NCBI GenBank assembly: GCA_024742755.1
Contig: JANSXW010000012.1
Location: 1 to 64,000, forward strand
Reading direction: 5' to 3'
DNA length: 64,000 bases
DNA from: a bacterium
Lineage (GTDB): Bacteria; Bacteroidota; Bacteroidia; Chitinophagales; Saprospiraceae
The notes under the pieces were generated by a model. It worked only from the letters and a program-made list of their open reading frames with translations. It was not told where the DNA came from and did no database searches. The translations under genes were made by a program, and so were the position numbers. Within the stretch, counting starts at the first letter, position 1, and each line of letters starts with the position of its first letter. Of the stretch, positions 62,169 to 64,000 are shown piece after piece.

Positions 62169-63407
62169 ATGGACCTGAGCAATTTATTTAGTCAGTTTAC
62201 CGCCCGCGAAAGCATCTTTATCCTCATCGTCATGTTGACCGCCTTTTTATTCGGGCTGCTGGTAGGCTACCTGTTGCGGAACCGCCGGGTGCGCGAGTTG
62301 CGGCGCGAGCTGAACGCTAAAAAAAAAGAACTAGCTGATGCGCGGGCAGAAATAGAAACGCTGCGGGAGCAATTGTCCCTGAAGGATGCAGACCTTAAAA
62401 AGCTGGGCTTCTCCCTGCAGGAAGCAGAAGCCGGGCAACAACGTTTGGAAGAAGAGAAGGAACAGCTCAATAAAGAGGTGTTTATGCTCAGGCGGCAGTT
62501 GGAGGAAGGCGGGCACAGCGGGGACGCTTACCAGCAAATCATTGATGACCTCAATGATGAGGCAGCAGCGCTGCGTTCCAGAAATCAGGAGTTGGCCAAT
62601 GCCCTCGAAGCGGCTTCGGGCAACGGTGGGCAAATGCCTTCCGCCGCGGTGATAAGCCCGGAGCGGTTGGATGCCCTTGAGCGCAAAATGGATAACCTCT
62701 CCCATGATAATGCCGAACTCCGTTCCGAAATAAAAACCTTAGTAGGTGGAGCCGTCTCCCGTGGAATCACTACTCCGGAAGCAACTGCCCACCCCGAAGT
62801 CCATCCTATGCCGGGACTGCCTGATGCTACGGTGGTGGAGGAAGAGCCGGAGCTGCGGTTTACCTCCCCCAAGCCTTTCATGGATAAAATCCGGGAGCAG
62901 GCTGCAGAGCGCGATGACCTGACCCGGATTGAAGGGATTGGCAGTTTCCTGGAAAAGCAACTCAATGATATCGGCGTCTTTACCTACGAGGAAATAAGCA
63001 GTTGGGATTCTGAGCGCACCAAACAGGTGACTGAATCGATTGGCTACTTTGAAGGCCGGATTGAACGAGACAAATGGGTGGAACAAGCCGCTCAGCTCGC
63101 CCTTCAAAAACAGGAAAACCCGGAGGACTTCAGGACTAAGGTGGCCCCGTTTTCTGAGGACCCCACCGACCTGACCATCTTTGAAGGCATAGGGCCTATG
63201 GTGGCTGATGCCCTCAAGACCGCCGGAATTGGCAGCTGGGGCGAGCTCGCTGCTTCGGATACAGACCGCCTGCGAGAGATACTGGAAGCCTCCGGGCCCA
63301 ATTACAACATGCATGACCCTGCCACCTGGCCGGCGCAGGCCCGCCTTGCTGTAGAAGGGGAGTGGGCGCTGTTGCAGGAGTATCAGGAAGAGATGCGGGA
63401 AGGGTAA
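62169..63407 (+). CDS. Membrane-anchored coiled-coil protein with two helix-hairpin-helix motifs
   Basis: 412 aa. One span (about 12-32), a long coiled coil (about 36-165), a Pro/Glu linker, then two HhH-type segments with LTRIEGIGSFLEKQL (about 255) and LTIFEGIGPMVADAL (about 338), as in the C-terminal extensions of some ribosomal L21 and DUF4332-like proteins. HhH motifs bind DNA non-specifically or act as protein contacts. Orientation suggests a cytoplasmic C-terminus. It might link the membrane to nucleoid or, with the OmpA neighbour, help organise the envelope. Function unknown. Confidence 0.75.
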   Translation: MDLSNLFSQFTARESIFILIVMLTAFLFGLLVGYLLRNRRVRELRRELNAKKKELADARAEIETLREQLSLKDADLKKLGFSLQEAEAGQQRLEEEKEQLNKEVFMLRRQLEEGGHSGDAYQQIIDDLNDEAAALRSRNQELANALEAASGNGGQMPSAAVISPERLDALERKMDNLSHDNAELRSEIKTLVGGAVSRGITTPEATAHPEVHPMPGLPDATVVEEEPELRFTSPKPFMDKIREQAAERDDLTRIEGIGSFLEKQLNDIGVFTYEEISSWDSERTKQVTESIGYFEGRIERDKWVEQAAQLALQKQENPEDFRTKVAPFSEDPTDLTIFEGIGPMVADALKTAGIGSWGELAASDTDRLREILEASGPNYNMHDPATWPAQARLAVEGEWALLQEYQEEMREG

Positions 63408-63471
63408 GCGGATCGAACATGCCATTTAAGCCACTGTTTTACAGATGAATAAAAAATCAATACTGTAAAAT

Positions 63472-64000
63472 ATGCGAGTTCTTAGTCTGCTGATCTTTTC
63501 TGTTTGTTTGACACTTTCTGCTTTCGGGCAGGAGCCAGATACTTCCTACGGGGATTATGACGTACGCCCGTACCCGGCCACCAACGTACCCGTTAGCCCG
63601 GAAGCGGCTTCCTTTATTGCCCTTTTTGAGGAAAGCAATGTCGGTAACCTGCGGGTCTATTCGCACTACGATGATGAACTGCCCTACGAATACCCATTCG
63701 AAGGTGACGAGATACCGGAATCGTACTACGAGATGTTTGCCGGCACGCACCGGGATTTGCTGGAGGATGACGCAGCTTCCGCTTACAGTATTTACAGCAT
63801 CAAAGGCAACAGAGCGGAGCACTACCTCATCCGGACACCCTCCGATAAAGGGCCCAATACCATTGTTTTATTTGACCTGAACGGGGAAGTGATGGAGCCG
63901 GTGCAGGTTTTAGCCTACGCCTACTGCAAGGGAGACTTCTGCTATCAGCAGGACAGCTTTATCACAGACCTGGATGGTGATACCGACCTCGACATCCTGA
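63472..64000 (+). CDS. Secreted protein of unknown function, 3' end off window
   Basis: Begins at 63472 with a signal peptide (MRVLSLLIFSVCLTLSAFGQ). The 176 residues visible are acidic and Tyr-rich (YSHYDDELPYEYPFEG). Near the window edge an FG-GAP-like TDLDGDTDLDIL appears, so it may carry VCBS-type repeats downstream. Not in the ORF track because it is incomplete; the ORF at 63557 is in another frame. Confidence 0.85.
   Translation, partial: MRVLSLLIFSVCLTLSAFGQEPDTSYGDYDVRPYPATNVPVSPEAASFIALFEESNVGNLRVYSHYDDELPYEYPFEGDEIPESYYEMFAGTHRDLLEDDAASAYSIYSIKGNRAEHYLIRTPSDKGPNTIVLFDLNGEVMEPVQVLAYAYCKGDFCYQQDSFITDLDGDTDLDIL

Overview
The window comes from a member of the Bacteroidota, most likely the Saprospirales (Lewinella/Phaeodactylibacter-like). 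The evidence is three giant secreted proteins with type IX secretion (T9SS) type A C-terminal sorting domains, a TPR-transmembrane-HTH lipoprotein regulator, Bacteroidota-style TAnnTTTG promoters, genes without clear Shine-Dalgarno sites, and moderately GC-rich coding DNA. The genus is an inference. I saw no rRNA, tRNA, CRISPR array or intact insertion sequence.

Layout. 1-2.9 kb (minus): the 5' part of a GH3 beta-N-acetylhexosaminidase preceded by a TMTC-like multi-span TPR protein. 3.1-5.3 kb: small housekeeping or accessory genes (orphan antitoxin-like protein, TesB thioesterase, Uma2-family protein, DUF6702-like protein). 5.4-23.0 kb: exopolysaccharide (EPS) locus. A long minus-strand operon runs from a CheY-like regulator through a receiver-fused sugar phosphotransferase, a half-length TolC-like protein, a Wzz/GumC-like chain-length protein, a Wzx flippase, a Wzy polymerase, four glycosyltransferases and a hexapeptide acyltransferase. 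Beside it are a lipoprotein glycosidase plus cellulose-synthase-like pair (plus strand) and another GT2 (minus strand).

23.0-24.7 kb is a 1.6-kb non-coding region with several RNA-like hairpins, one strong orphan terminator and one copy of a 161-bp repeat. 24.7-43.2 kb encodes two paralogous giant surface proteins (4171 and 1832 aa). Each ends in the same cassette: dockerin-like, cohesin-like, T9SS sorting domain. 43.5-49.8 kb has an ECF sigma factor, a TetR-type regulator and an ABC/HlyD/TolC export operon whose ABC ATPase has degenerate catalytic motifs. A second, inverted copy of the 161-bp repeat (158/161 identical) lies at 50.0-50.2 kb, so the block from the adhesins to the exporter is bracketed by inverted repeats.

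50.4-58.7 kb (minus) is a third giant T9SS protein (2776 aa) with FG-GAP-like repeats, a beta-helix and a HYR domain. 59.0-64.0 kb (plus) has a TPR/HTH regulator, an OmpA-like protein, a coiled-coil/helix-hairpin-helix membrane protein and the start of a secreted protein.

Taken together this is a cell-envelope and biofilm-matrix region: polysaccharide synthesis next to giant T9SS-secreted adhesin-like proteins that may assemble on the cell surface. The most unusual points are the inverted-repeat-bracketed block, the cohesin and dockerin on one chain, the degenerate exporter ATPase, and the sugar transferase fused to a receiver domain with Glu at the phospho-acceptor position.
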